A stretch of DNA of 64,000 nt from Dinoroseobacter sp039192165 (GTDB taxonomy: Bacteria > Pseudomonadota > Alphaproteobacteria > Rhodobacterales > Rhodobacteraceae), in contig JBCCXD010000005.1 in the NCBI GenBank assembly GCA_039192165.1, positions 186,001 through 250,000 on the forward strand, read 5' to 3'. The notes below the pieces were generated by a model. The model saw only the letters and a program-made list of their open reading frames with translations, had not been told where the DNA came from and ran no database searches. The first letter of the stretch is position 1. The number at the start of each line of letters is the position of its first letter. The position numbers were made by a program, and so were the translations under genes. Positions 56,547-64,000 of this stretch are shown piece after piece.

Positions 56547-56834
56547 TCAGGCGATAACGCCGAGGATGTCGCTTTCCTTCATGATCAGCAGTTCTTTGCC
56601 ATCAACGGTGACTTCCGTGCCGGACCACTTGCCGAACAGGATCTTGTCTCCGGCTTTGACGTCCATGGCGATCCGATCGCCATCGTCATCCTTTGCACCC
56701 GCACCTACGGCCACAACCAGACCTTCGGCCGGCTTTTCCTTAGCGCTGTCGGGGATAATCAACCCGCCTGCGGTTTTTTCGTCGCTCTCTACGCGTTCGA
56801 CCAGAACCCGGTCGTGTAGCGGAGTGAATGCCAT
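56547..56834 (-). CDS. groES: 10-kDa co-chaperonin GroES
   Basis: GroES caps the GroEL ring. The 95-residue protein has MAFTPLHDRVLVERVESDE, the mobile loop EKTAGGLIIPDSAKEKP with its hydrophobic GGLIIP contact, and ILFGKWSGTEVTVDGKELLI. ATG 56834 follows GAAGGAG. The operon is controlled by a CIRCE element and a sigma-70-type promoter immediately upstream. Confidence 0.97.
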   Translation of the reverse strand: MAFTPLHDRVLVERVESDEKTAGGLIIPDSAKEKPAEGLVVAVGAGAKDDDGDRIAMDVKAGDKILFGKWSGTEVTVDGKELLIMKESDILGVIA

Positions 56835-56883
56835 GTCTGAGGCTCCTTCGCTCAGTGTTACTCTCTGACCCGAGAATGGGCCA

Positions 56884-56946
56884 TTAGCACTCATTTCATT
56901 TGAGTGCTAACGCAGCGGAGATAGAGACTACCCCGCAGCGTGTCAA
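56884..56946 (-). promoter_or_regulatory. CIRCE operator and sigma-70 promoter of groESL
   Basis: A perfect CIRCE element, TTAGCACTC-N9-GAGTGCTAA, occupies 56884-56910 and is the binding site of the HrcA repressor. Just upstream on the minus strand is a good vegetative promoter, TTGACA (56946-56941), a 17-bp spacer, and TATCTC (56923-56918), so transcription begins at the edge of CIRCE and HrcA would block it until heat shock. Confidence 0.95.
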
Positions 56947-57087
56947 CAAGATGGATGAGGTTTTTCTCCGACCACTTCGTTAAAGCTTTGCGACCGATGG
57001 AAACCGATCCTGCGCCGACAGCGATATGATTTGGATGGATTGAGCAAGGTTAACTCCAGTTTAACCATAACTCAGTGAGATCGGGCC

Positions 57088-58107
57088 ATGGATGACCCTC
57101 TGCTCTCCCCCGACCCGCAAGCTCAGAAGCTCTCCCGTCAGGCCCCGCTTTTGGTGGTTGGTTTACCCAGGTCCGGCTCTTCGCTGCTCAGCCATGTGAT
57201 GTCACAGGCACCCGATTGGTACGTATTTGACGATCTCTATATCTACCGACAGGCCAGCAATCTTGGTGCTTCGCATGATCAACCGCTTACGAAAGCACAG
57301 TTCGAAAAGCTTCTGTTTTTTATGGGCTGGCAAATCAGGGCACGGCTGCGCTTCGGCAAATATGCGCTTCCATCTTGCGCGGAAGAAGAAGTAGAGCCGA
57401 TGAACGCCGCTCTGCGCCTGTGCTTCAAAAACCGTCTGCCGACTTGGCCTGAATTACAAAAGGAATGGATGGCCAGACTTGCGCTTCGGTCTGGCGCAAC
57501 CCGCTGGGGATGGAAGTCTCCAGGTGCGTTCAGAATCAGAAATCAGCTTGAACAGGTCTACCCCGGGATGAAGGTCGTCTTTCTGATGCGGAAACCGGAA
57601 GCTGTTTTGGCGTCCTATAAACACATGCAAGCAGATAGCCAGGACGGAGATCCGGCTCAATACCACCCAATTGCCTATGCATATTACTGGAGATCTGCGG
57701 CACGCGCTTGGCTGGACGACCAGAGAAAGGGTATTCCGAACAGGCACTATGTTCGCTTCGAGGATCTCATCGGGGACACTGATAGCACTACCAAGGGACT
57801 ATCGGATTTCATGGACAGCGAGATCGGCGTTGTGGAGATGCCAAACAGGCCAAACTCTTCCTTCCTACACGGCGCATCCCGAACCAGCCGGCGCAAGGGA
57901 CTCAACGGGCTAGAGCTTGCGGCACTGAACCTGATAGCGGGTCGCGAGAGGGCTGAACTGTTTTCTGATGTTCCCCTGGCCCAAGTTCCGCCCGGTCTTG
58001 GAGATGCAATCGAGCTTTTTGCAAAGTCGTGGTCCTTTTCAAGATATCGCGCCCTTCTGAACATACAGGCGCTTGGCAGACGGGTTTCCACGCGAATAAC
58101 CTCTTAG
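57088..58107 (+). CDS. Sulfotransferase family protein
   Basis: The 339-residue protein has the PAPS 5-prime-phosphosulfate loop LLVVGLPRSGSSLLSHVM (PRSGSS at residues 27-32) and the 3-prime-phosphate segment MKVVFLMRKPEAVLASYKHM, the two signatures of sulfotransferases. It would move sulfate from PAPS to a hydroxyl or amine of a lipid, saccharide or small molecule; the acceptor is unknown. No membrane segment is seen. It stands alone between groES and ppaC. The ribosome binding site is weak (GAGATCGGG). Confidence 0.85.
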   Translation: MDDPLLSPDPQAQKLSRQAPLLVVGLPRSGSSLLSHVMSQAPDWYVFDDLYIYRQASNLGASHDQPLTKAQFEKLLFFMGWQIRARLRFGKYALPSCAEEEVEPMNAALRLCFKNRLPTWPELQKEWMARLALRSGATRWGWKSPGAFRIRNQLEQVYPGMKVVFLMRKPEAVLASYKHMQADSQDGDPAQYHPIAYAYYWRSAARAWLDDQRKGIPNRHYVRFEDLIGDTDSTTKGLSDFMDSEIGVVEMPNRPNSSFLHGASRTSRRKGLNGLELAALNLIAGRERAELFSDVPLAQVPPGLGDAIELFAKSWSFSRYRALLNIQALGRRVSTRITS

Positions 58108-58272
58108 ATCTGCGGCATCGTCAGCACGTTTTCCGAAATAGGTCGCCGATTGCTTTGACCCATGACAAAGCGAAGCGTAGTGGCGGCCATTTGCCACCTT
58201 CGCCACCGGTGACAAGCCGGTCGCGTCCTCCTATAACGCCCGCGCAAATTCCTCCTGAACGGACATGATGAC

Positions 58273-59193
58273 ATGACGATTAAAGTTTTCGGCCACACGT
58301 CGCCCGACACTGATTCCACGGGCTCTGCTCTGGCCTGGGCGTGGTACCTCAGCGAGGTGAAAGGCACGCCCGCCAAGGCAGTGCTGCTGGGTCAGCCCAA
58401 CACCGAAGCTGCGTTCATGCTGGAGCGCTGGGGGTTTGAGACACCCGAGATTATCCAGGACGTGGCGGACGGGGAACCGGTTGTTGTGGTCGATACCAAC
58501 AACCCCGCCGAACTGCCTGCGAATATCAATAACGCCGACATCCGGCAGATCATCGATCACCATAAATTGGTTGGTGGACTAGAGACGAAGGGGCCAATCG
58601 ACATCACGATCCGTCCCGTCGCCTGCACTGCGACGCTTATGTACGACCTGATGGGCGACGATACCGCGAAACTGCCAGAGAACATCAAGTGCGCAATGCT
58701 GACATGTATTCTATCCGACACGCTTGAGTTCCGGTCGCCCACAACCACATCCCGCGACAAAGAGGTAGCAGAGGATCTGGCGCATCAACTGGGGCTCTCC
58801 ATACCTGATTACGCTGCGGAAATGTTTGCCGCAAAATCCGATGTCTCGGCTTTCTCTGATGCGGAACTGATCCGCATGGACAGCAAAGCCTATGAGGTAG
58901 GAGGCACAAAATTCCGCGTCTCGGTTCTGGAAACCACCGCCCCGGCGACAATTCTGGATCGCAAAGCCTCAATCATGGAAACGATGCCAGGTGTTGCGAC
59001 CGAAGACAGTGTCGATCAGGTCCTGCTCTTCGTGGTCGATATTCTCAACGAAGAAGCCACACTCCTGTTGCCAAACGACCTTGTGAAGTCGGTGGCTGAA
59101 AGAAGTTTTGGCGCTGTTGCCAGTGGAGACACTGTCGTGCTGCCGGGCATTGTAAGTCGCAAGAAACAGATCATCCCGAATCTTGTGGCCTGA
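58273..59193 (+). CDS. ppaC: Manganese-dependent inorganic pyrophosphatase (family II)
   Basis: It hydrolyses pyrophosphate to drive biosynthetic reactions. The 306-residue DHH-family protein has metal ligands in FGHTSPDTDSTGSA (His, Asp, Asp), VVVVDTNNP and the IIDHHKLVGGL motif, and the C-terminal substrate-binding SRKKQIIPNL. Family II enzymes need Mn or Co and differ in structure from the common family I enzyme. The 165-bp gap before it holds only small GC-rich inverted repeats. Confidence 0.94.
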   Translation: MTIKVFGHTSPDTDSTGSALAWAWYLSEVKGTPAKAVLLGQPNTEAAFMLERWGFETPEIIQDVADGEPVVVVDTNNPAELPANINNADIRQIIDHHKLVGGLETKGPIDITIRPVACTATLMYDLMGDDTAKLPENIKCAMLTCILSDTLEFRSPTTTSRDKEVAEDLAHQLGLSIPDYAAEMFAAKSDVSAFSDAELIRMDSKAYEVGGTKFRVSVLETTAPATILDRKASIMETMPGVATEDSVDQVLLFVVDILNEEATLLLPNDLVKSVAERSFGAVASGDTVVLPGIVSRKKQIIPNLVA

Positions 59194-59245
59194 GAAGCGA
59201 AAGACATAGGCGCGTGCTTTTCGAGCAACGCAACATCGCCCCAGG

Positions 59246-59449
59246 TTAATAGCAATGAACCTTCCCGGTTCTTGTCTCTAGGTGGCAGCACTGACCTGGA
59301 GGAGAGCTCTTTCTACAGCCCCCACCGTGCTGGATTATATGCTGTTCATCGTAGCTTTCGGCAAAGAGCTCCGGTACGCTGGATTGCGCCGGAGAGCTCA
59401 AAGCCAAGACCAAAAAAGGCACCGAGGCCAGTGATAAGAGAATGCGCAT
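59246..59449 (-). CDS. Small exported Cys-rich protein
   Basis: Function unknown. The 67-residue precursor has a clear signal peptide (MRILLSLASVPFLVLALSSP, cleaved near AQS) and a mature part of about 40 residues ending in GGGCRKSSPPGQCCH and VHCY: four Cys and several His, as in small metal-binding or disulfide-bonded secreted proteins. ATG 59449 has a GAGGAG ribosome binding site with a 6-nt gap, good evidence of translation. I recall similar short proteins in other Rhodobacteraceae but no assigned role. It lies in a gap between ppaC and the HAD gene, on the opposite strand to both. Confidence 0.7.
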   Translation of the reverse strand: MRILLSLASVPFLVLALSSPAQSSVPELFAESYDEQHIIQHGGGCRKSSPPGQCCHLETRTGKVHCY

Positions 59450-59641
59450 TCTGCTCCTCAACTCTTGGTTTCCGATAGCACTTCGGGCTTCGCACAGCGG
59501 CGTGCTTCAAGAACGCAAAAAACGCGGCAGAAAAATGACTTCGCGCGGTCTTCCCTTGCGGAGCGCTATCCCGCAAAACAAATGCCAGCAGCAACTTCGG
59601 GCATCTCCGATAGGCTCTCCCAACGCGACAGGAACCACTCA

Positions 59642-60514
59642 ATGACCCGTATCATCGAAAGCCTCGACCAGATATCGCACCAGTACGACGCGCTTCTGGT
59701 CGATCTTTGGGGCTGTGTGCACAACGGGATCGAACCATTTCCAGAGGCGGTTACAGCACTTCAGACCTATCGCGCTTCTGGCGGGACGGTACTATTGCTG
59801 ACAAACTCGCCGCGGCCTCGCGCTGGCGTTGAGAAGCAACTCGCGAATATGGGGGTACCCGAGGACACCTGGCACACGATTGCGACCTCTGGCGACAGCG
59901 CGCGCATGGCGATGTTCCGCGGTGTTGTGGGCCGAAAGGTATACTTTATTGGCGAGGATCACGACCAGCGGTTCTTCGACCCTTTGAAACTGATGGACAA
60001 CCCTGTGGAAATTGCCCAGGTGCCGCTCGAAAAGGCAGAAGGGATTGTTTGCACGGGGCCTTTCGATCCGATGGCTGACCCCGCGGTGAACAGACCCGAG
60101 TTTCTGTTCGCCAAGCAAAAGGACCTCAAACTCCTTTGTGCGAACCCCGACATCGTTGTTGACCGCGGTGAACGACGGGAATGGTGCGCTGGCGCCCTGG
60201 CACAGCTTTACTCTGAGATGGGCGGGGAGAGCCTGTATTTCGGGAAACCGCATCCCCCGATCTATGATCTCGCTCGGGCCCGCCTCGCAGAACTTGGCAA
60301 AATGCCGGGAGCGGACCGCATTCTGGCCATCGGAGATGGGATCGCGACAGATATCCAGGGAGCACAAGGCGAAGACATCGACTCGCTCTTTATCACCGGC
60401 GGACTGGCCGCTGCAGAAACCGGAACCTCCCGGCAGCCGGACCCTGAAAAGCTGAATTCTTACCTCAATGATAAAATGGTCACACCGACTTTTGCCATTG
60501 GCAAGCTAAGATAA
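59642..60514 (+). CDS. HAD-superfamily class IIA hydrolase (TIGR01459-like)
   Basis: The 290-residue phosphatase-like protein has the family form of the nucleophile motif, LLVDLWGCVHNG at about residues 20-31, LLLTNSPRPRAGVE as motif II, GKPHPPIYDLA with the motif III Lys, and LAIGDGIATDIQGAQ as motif IV. The substrate is unknown. ATG 59642 follows AGGA; the frame is open upstream to 59465, but that part lacks family similarity. It precedes the MaoC and ribF genes, a recurrent Rhodobacteraceae order. Confidence 0.86.
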   Translation: MTRIIESLDQISHQYDALLVDLWGCVHNGIEPFPEAVTALQTYRASGGTVLLLTNSPRPRAGVEKQLANMGVPEDTWHTIATSGDSARMAMFRGVVGRKVYFIGEDHDQRFFDPLKLMDNPVEIAQVPLEKAEGIVCTGPFDPMADPAVNRPEFLFAKQKDLKLLCANPDIVVDRGERREWCAGALAQLYSEMGGESLYFGKPHPPIYDLARARLAELGKMPGADRILAIGDGIATDIQGAQGEDIDSLFITGGLAAAETGTSRQPDPEKLNSYLNDKMVTPTFAIGKLR

Positions 60515-60643
60515 CGCCGTATTGAATTTCCAAAGCGCAATATTATTTCAATCAAACACGTATAAATTGCCGCATTCTTGCTTTCGCAGTTGCAGCATGA
60601 CTCGTTTTCGACTAAACCCGGGCCAGCAGTTCTGGAGGACCGC

Positions 60644-61087
60644 ATGTTCGACAATCAGCCCCGAGGTACAATTTGCATCGAAGACCTCGAGGTCGGCATG
60701 TCCCGGTCCCTGCGCAAGGTCGTGACCGACAGAGATATTGAGATGTTTGCCGAGGTGTCGACTGACCGGAACCCTGTCCATCTGGACGAGGAGTACGCCA
60801 AGGAGACAATGTTCCACGGGCGCATTGCACACGGGATGCTCACCGCGGGTCTGATCTCGGCGGTGATCGGAGAACAACTTCCGGGCCACGGCACTGTATA
60901 TCTGGGCCAAAACCTGAAGTTCATGGCACCTGTCCGCCCCGGCGACATGGTTCTTGCAAAGGTCACCGTTGCGGAAATCGATCATGCGCGGCGTAGGGTT
61001 GCGCTCGACACGCGTTGCTATGTTGATGAACAGATCGTGTTGAAGGGCGATGCGACGGTCCTCGCCCCAAGCCGCAAGTTCGACTAG
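60644..61087 (+). CDS. MaoC-family (R)-specific enoyl-CoA hydratase
   Basis: The 147-residue hot-dog-fold protein has the hydratase-2 motif with catalytic Asp41 and His47 in STDRNPVHLDEEYAKETMF, followed by HGRIAHGMLTAGLISAVIGE. It hydrates a 2-enoyl-CoA to the (R)-3-hydroxyacyl-CoA, as PhaJ does to feed polyhydroxyalkanoate synthesis, or serves another pathway. TGGAGGACCGC precedes ATG 60644. The 129-bp gap upstream is AT-rich and probably holds its promoter. Confidence 0.87.
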   Translation: MFDNQPRGTICIEDLEVGMSRSLRKVVTDRDIEMFAEVSTDRNPVHLDEEYAKETMFHGRIAHGMLTAGLISAVIGEQLPGHGTVYLGQNLKFMAPVRPGDMVLAKVTVAEIDHARRRVALDTRCYVDEQIVLKGDATVLAPSRKFD

Positions 61088-61140
61088 GACCGCGGTCCGC
61101 CCCGCTTGCCACCCAGTACGTTGAGCGTTACCTGACGGTC

Positions 61141-62088
61141 ATGATTACCATCGTCCGAGACGCAGACTACGTGCGCCCCGCAGATCGCGGAGCAGCCGCG
61201 GCAATTGGCAATTTCGACGGCGTCCATCTCGGTCATCGAAGCGTTCTGGATCTGACCCAGGACACAGCACGACGTTTGCATGCGCCATTGGGCGTGATGA
61301 CATTTGAGCCCCATCCCAGAGAATTCTTTGCCCCCGATGCGCCGCCGTTTCGTTTGATGTCAGCATCAGCCAAAGCGCATCGGCTCGAAAAGCTCGGGAT
61401 CAACATTCTGTATCAACTGAGTTTCACGTCCGATCTGGCCAGTCTCAGCGCCGAAGCATTCGCGCAGCAGATCATTGCCGACAAACTGGGCCTGCGCCAC
61501 GTCGTAGTCGGACGCGATTTCTGCTTCGGAAAGGGCCGCAGCGGTACAGCCAAAATGCTGGAAGAAATGGGCGACGAAATGGGCTTTGGCGTTACGATCG
61601 CAGAGCTTTTGCAGGATGCCAAGCAAACCGTATCCTCGACCTCGATCCGCACTGCTTTGTCAGAAGGTCGCCCGGAGGATGCAGCACGCATGCTTGGGCA
61701 TTGGCATCGGATCGAAGGCCCTGTAATCCATGGCGAAAAGCGCGGGCGCACCTTGGGCTATCCGACCGCCAATATGTCGATCGACGGTCTGCACCCGCCA
61801 AAATACGGCGTCTACGCAGTTCTGGTCGACGTGCTGGGCGGCCCGTTCCAGGGCCGGTATCAGGGCGTTTCGTCCATGGGTGTGCGTCCAATGTTCGGAG
61901 AGAACCGTCCCAATATCGAAACCCATGTATTCGATTTTGCCGGTGATCTTTATGGCGTGGAGGTCTCGGTAGCGCTTGTCTCATACTTACGATCTGAACG
62001 TAAATTCGACGGTCTCGACACACTGGTTGCCCAAATGAATTCCGACAGCAACGAAGCACGGACAAGACTGGCCGAGGCAACTTTGTGA
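61141..62088 (+). CDS. ribF: Bifunctional riboflavin kinase / FAD synthetase
   Basis: RibF phosphorylates riboflavin to FMN and adenylylates FMN to FAD. The 315-residue protein has the N-terminal nucleotidyltransferase domain (AAAIGNFDGVHLGHRSVLD, VVVGRDFCFGKGRSG, SSTSIRTALSEGRPEDA) and the C-terminal kinase domain (VIHGEKRGRTLGYPTANMSI and GVRPMFGENRPNIETHVFDF). Its stop overlaps the YcgN start by 4 bp (GTGA), so the two are co-translated. Confidence 0.95.
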   Translation: MITIVRDADYVRPADRGAAAAIGNFDGVHLGHRSVLDLTQDTARRLHAPLGVMTFEPHPREFFAPDAPPFRLMSASAKAHRLEKLGINILYQLSFTSDLASLSAEAFAQQIIADKLGLRHVVVGRDFCFGKGRSGTAKMLEEMGDEMGFGVTIAELLQDAKQTVSSTSIRTALSEGRPEDAARMLGHWHRIEGPVIHGEKRGRTLGYPTANMSIDGLHPPKYGVYAVLVDVLGGPFQGRYQGVSSMGVRPMFGENRPNIETHVFDFAGDLYGVEVSVALVSYLRSERKFDGLDTLVAQMNSDSNEARTRLAEATL

Positions 62089-62576
62089 GCCGAAGACGCA
62101 CACCTAACGCTGCGTTGGCGAAAGAATCTATGCGCCCGAAGTTCTGGGACCGGATTCCGCTTGAGAAGCTCAATCCGGCTGAATGGGAGGCGCTCTGCGA
62201 CGGATGCGGTCGCTGCTGCCTTCTGAAGCTTGAAGATGCGGACACAGAAGCGATTGCCTTCACACGCGTGTCCTGCCGCTTGTTGGACACAGATACCTGC
62301 CGCTGCGGCAACTATGACATCCGAAAACAACTTGTCCCCGACTGCGTGGTGCTAACGCCGAAGAATATAGATGAAATCGGATACTGGATGCCCAGCACGT
62401 GTGCCTACCGTTTGCGGTATGAAGGGCGGCCGCTTTATGACTGGCACCCGTTGGTCTCCGGGCGCCGTGAGTCCGTGCGGGAAGCGGGGATCTCAGTCGC
62501 AGGCTGGGTTGTTCCCGAATATGAGGTCGACGAGGAAGATCTCGAAGACTATCTGATCGCACCCGAAAACGACTGA
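62085..62576 (+). CDS. YcgN-family cysteine cluster protein (UPF0260)
   Basis: The 163-residue protein carries eight Cys in the pattern of UPF0260/YkgJ-type proteins: CDGCGRCCLLKLED (Cys38, 41, 44, 45) then Cys64, 72, 74 and 87, a likely zinc or iron site. Its function is unknown. The start is GTG 62085, overlapping the ribF stop; ATG 62130 (MRPKFWDRIPLEK) is a possible alternative. Its end overlaps the convergent hydrolase by 28 bp. Confidence 0.88.
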   Translation: MSRRRTPNAALAKESMRPKFWDRIPLEKLNPAEWEALCDGCGRCCLLKLEDADTEAIAFTRVSCRLLDTDTCRCGNYDIRKQLVPDCVVLTPKNIDEIGYWMPSTCAYRLRYEGRPLYDWHPLVSGRRESVREAGISVAGWVVPEYEVDEEDLEDYLIAPEND

Positions 62577-63403
62577 AACGGGCGTTGAGAGCTCGCCGTG
62601 GCCAGAAACCGGCCGATCGCAGGACCCAGCGTTGCGGCGTGGGTTAAGGGGCACATATGTCCTGCTCCGGCCAGAAGCATGCGTTCCGCATTGGGGATCT
62701 GCTGCGCCAACGCATCCATTATCGCGTTCATAACAGGCGGGCTTTCTGTGCCTGAGACCAAAAGGGTCGGACTTTGGATACGTTCAGCGCCTCCGTCCTT
62801 CAGCAATCCATGAACATCGTCAACAAGCGCCGGCTTTGCTTCGTCAATCAGCTCAATGCGAGATGTCATATAGCGCCGGGTCTCGACTCCGAGCTCATCC
62901 CACGGTCTGGGACCGCCCCAATGCGCATAAAAGGCCCTGGCGGCGGCTGCATTGTCGTTCCTGTCGAACGCAGCATTCTCGGTAGCACTGGCCCTCTGGT
63001 ACCCGGCAAAAACATCTGGTGCGGTCTGTCGGGCGAGCGCAAAGAGCACAGGCTCCAACAGCACGAGACTACGGACCCGCTCGGGCGCTTCAATGGCAAA
63101 TCGGAGCGCGACCGTTGCACCGAAACTATGGCCCACCAGATCGACCGGTCCACTGGCGTTAAGCGCGCAAAACTCTGACAGAACATCACGTGTTTGCGTA
63201 TGGGCGCCGCGCGCTGCGTCCACGGCGCCTGACTGGCCATGTCCAGGCAAATCGAAAGCAAGCAGCCTGCGCCCCGGCAGGGCCCGTGTCAGCGGCAGCC
63301 AGGCACCAACCGAGCCGAGCGAACAATGCACAAGCACCGCGGTCGGACCACTGCCGTGCTCCGTCCAGTGCGTAGGCGTATCCGCAAGGACGGAGACCGG
63401 CAT
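62549..63403 (-). CDS. Alpha/beta-hydrolase fold protein
   Basis: The 284-residue protein has the oxyanion segment VLVHCSLGSVGAW, LLAFDLPGHGQSG, the nucleophile elbow VDLVGHSFGATVAL and a late catalytic His in LAGAGHMCPLTHA, a complete Ser/His/Asp-type alpha/beta hydrolase. The substrate (ester, lactone, or C-C bond) is unknown. ATG 63403 overlaps the stop of the isomerase gene upstream (TGATG), so the two form an operon and may act in one pathway. Confidence 0.85.
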   Translation of the reverse strand: MPVSVLADTPTHWTEHGSGPTAVLVHCSLGSVGAWLPLTRALPGRRLLAFDLPGHGQSGAVDAARGAHTQTRDVLSEFCALNASGPVDLVGHSFGATVALRFAIEAPERVRSLVLLEPVLFALARQTAPDVFAGYQRASATENAAFDRNDNAAAARAFYAHWGGPRPWDELGVETRRYMTSRIELIDEAKPALVDDVHGLLKDGGAERIQSPTLLVSGTESPPVMNAIMDALAQQIPNAERMLLAGAGHMCPLTHAATLGPAIGRFLATASSQRPFQSFSGAIR

Positions 63404-64000
63404 CAGAGTGTGCCCGCGAGATGCGCGTCGAGATCTTCCAGTCGGTCCTGGCCCCAGAACCTTTGGTCCATATCGGTGATATAGAAAGGAGCGCCAAACG
63501 CGCCGCGGGTGATCGCTTCTTCCAGATTGCGGGAATAGGTTTCTGAAGCCCCCAATAGGTTTCGCCCAGTAAGATCGGGGTCGAAACCTGCACGTGCCAG
63601 GCAATCCCGGATCACGTCATCCTCCGCTATGTTCTTGTCTTCCGCCCAGCACGCTCTCCCAAGCGCTTGGATAAGCTGGCCCATATCACCACCGCCTTCT
63701 TGCGCCGCATTAATTACCGCATACGAGCTCGGTGCCGGGTTGGTCGGAAAGAATGCCGGCTGCACGTTGAGGTCAAGTCCGGCTTTTTTCGCCTGCCGCC
63801 GTAAATCCTGCGCGCGGTATTCCTGCCGGTTGGGATGGCGGTCTTTTGGGGGAGTTCCTCCGGTACGCCCGAAAAGGGCGATGACATCCAGCGGCTTGTA
63901 GGCAATCTCAACGTCGTGCTTCGCAGCGATCTCTTCAAAACGCGTACCCGCCAGATACGTGTACGGCGATAGCGTCGCGAAGTAGTAGTCGATTTTAGCC
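63403..64000 (-). CDS. 2-hydroxychromene-2-carboxylate isomerase-like (DsbA-family), start codon just beyond the right edge
   Basis: About 198 residues are visible, beginning AKIDYYFATLSPYTYLAGTR, so probably only the initiator Met is missing. SPYTYL contains the Ser that replaces the DsbA Cys and binds glutathione in HCCA isomerases; DVIALFGRTGG, PRDRHP-like KDRHPNRQEYRAQDL and GAFGAPFYITDMDQRFWGQD are further family segments. NahD-type members isomerise a naphthalene intermediate, but the family is broad, and in Rhodobacteraceae the substrate is generally unknown. It is co-translated with the alpha/beta hydrolase. Confidence 0.87.
   Translation of the reverse strand, partial: AKIDYYFATLSPYTYLAGTRFEEIAAKHDVEIAYKPLDVIALFGRTGGTPPKDRHPNRQEYRAQDLRRQAKKAGLDLNVQPAFFPTNPAPSSYAVINAAQEGGGDMGQLIQALGRACWAEDKNIAEDDVIRDCLARAGFDPDLTGRNLLGASETYSRNLEEAITRGAFGAPFYITDMDQRFWGQDRLEDLDAHLAGTL

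Noticed and set aside
54344..56557. A 737-codon open frame on the plus strand opposite groEL.
   Set aside because: It runs antisense to groEL and the N-acetyltransferase, whose sequences are highly conserved; the frame is a by-product of GC-rich codon bias.
58108..58272. Possible tRNA or small RNA in the gap before ppaC.
   Set aside because: Only short inverted repeats are present; no cloverleaf, T-arm or terminator could be drawn.
1..64000. CRISPR arrays, insertion sequences, integrases or prophage genes.
   Set aside because: No regularly spaced repeats, transposase or integrase motifs were seen on either strand.

Overview
The window reads as chromosomal DNA of a marine alphaproteobacterium of the Rhodobacteraceae/Roseobacter type. 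The evidence is the GC-rich sequence, core blocks in an order familiar from that family (purA with a DUF2842 protein, secG, pyrG; DUF1150 with Hsp20, DUF465, purEK; a HAD protein, MaoC, ribF, YcgN), two TRAP transporters, a VPLPA-type C-terminal sorting tail, an algal-type vanadium haloperoxidase and a perfect CIRCE element upstream of groESL. I see no rRNA, tRNA, CRISPR array, insertion sequence or phage gene. Species assignment is not possible by eye.

Layout. 1-17.4 kb is mainly housekeeping: glutathione reductase (cut by the left edge), rpiA, thiamine pyrophosphokinase, a large acidic protein, purA, secG, pyrG, a PhzF-like protein, a MATE exporter, gltX, and a divergent thiolase / bifunctional beta-oxidation pair. 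At 17.4-19.2 kb a di-heme peroxidase and a Sel1-repeat protein start head-to-head with overlapping start codons. At 19.3-27.1 kb is a catabolic locus: TRAP transporter, flavin reductase, aldo/keto reductase and an SsuD-like FMNH2 monooxygenase on the minus strand, with a GntR regulator and a Gfo/Idh/MocA protein divergent from them. The enzyme trio matches the known sulfoquinovose monooxygenase (sulfo-SMO) pathway, with TRAP uptake and a possible NAD-dependent glycosidase; the substrate is inferred.

At 27.1-31.1 kb are a phosphoglycolate phosphatase, a CoA transferase, a PlsC-like acyltransferase with an altered motif and a small unknown protein. At 31.1-46.2 kb is a second catabolic island: minus-strand genes gntR-leuC-leuD-dctP-dctQ-dctM-acyl-CoA synthetase-crp/fnr face plus-strand genes hyuB-hyuA-isochorismatase-like-ICL/PEPM lyase-flavoprotein across a 513-bp AT-rich control region. 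The enzymes suggest ATP-dependent opening of a cyclic amide or imide, hydration of a maleate-like diacid, aldol cleavage and CoA activation. I recognise no described pathway with exactly this gene set.

At 46.2-64 kb housekeeping resumes (Hsp20, purEK, groESL, ppaC, ribF), with a vanadium bromoperoxidase homologue, a VPLPA-tailed exported protein, an orphan phnM, a sulfotransferase, a Cys-rich exported mini-protein and, cut by the right edge, a 2-hydroxychromene-2-carboxylate isomerase-like protein.
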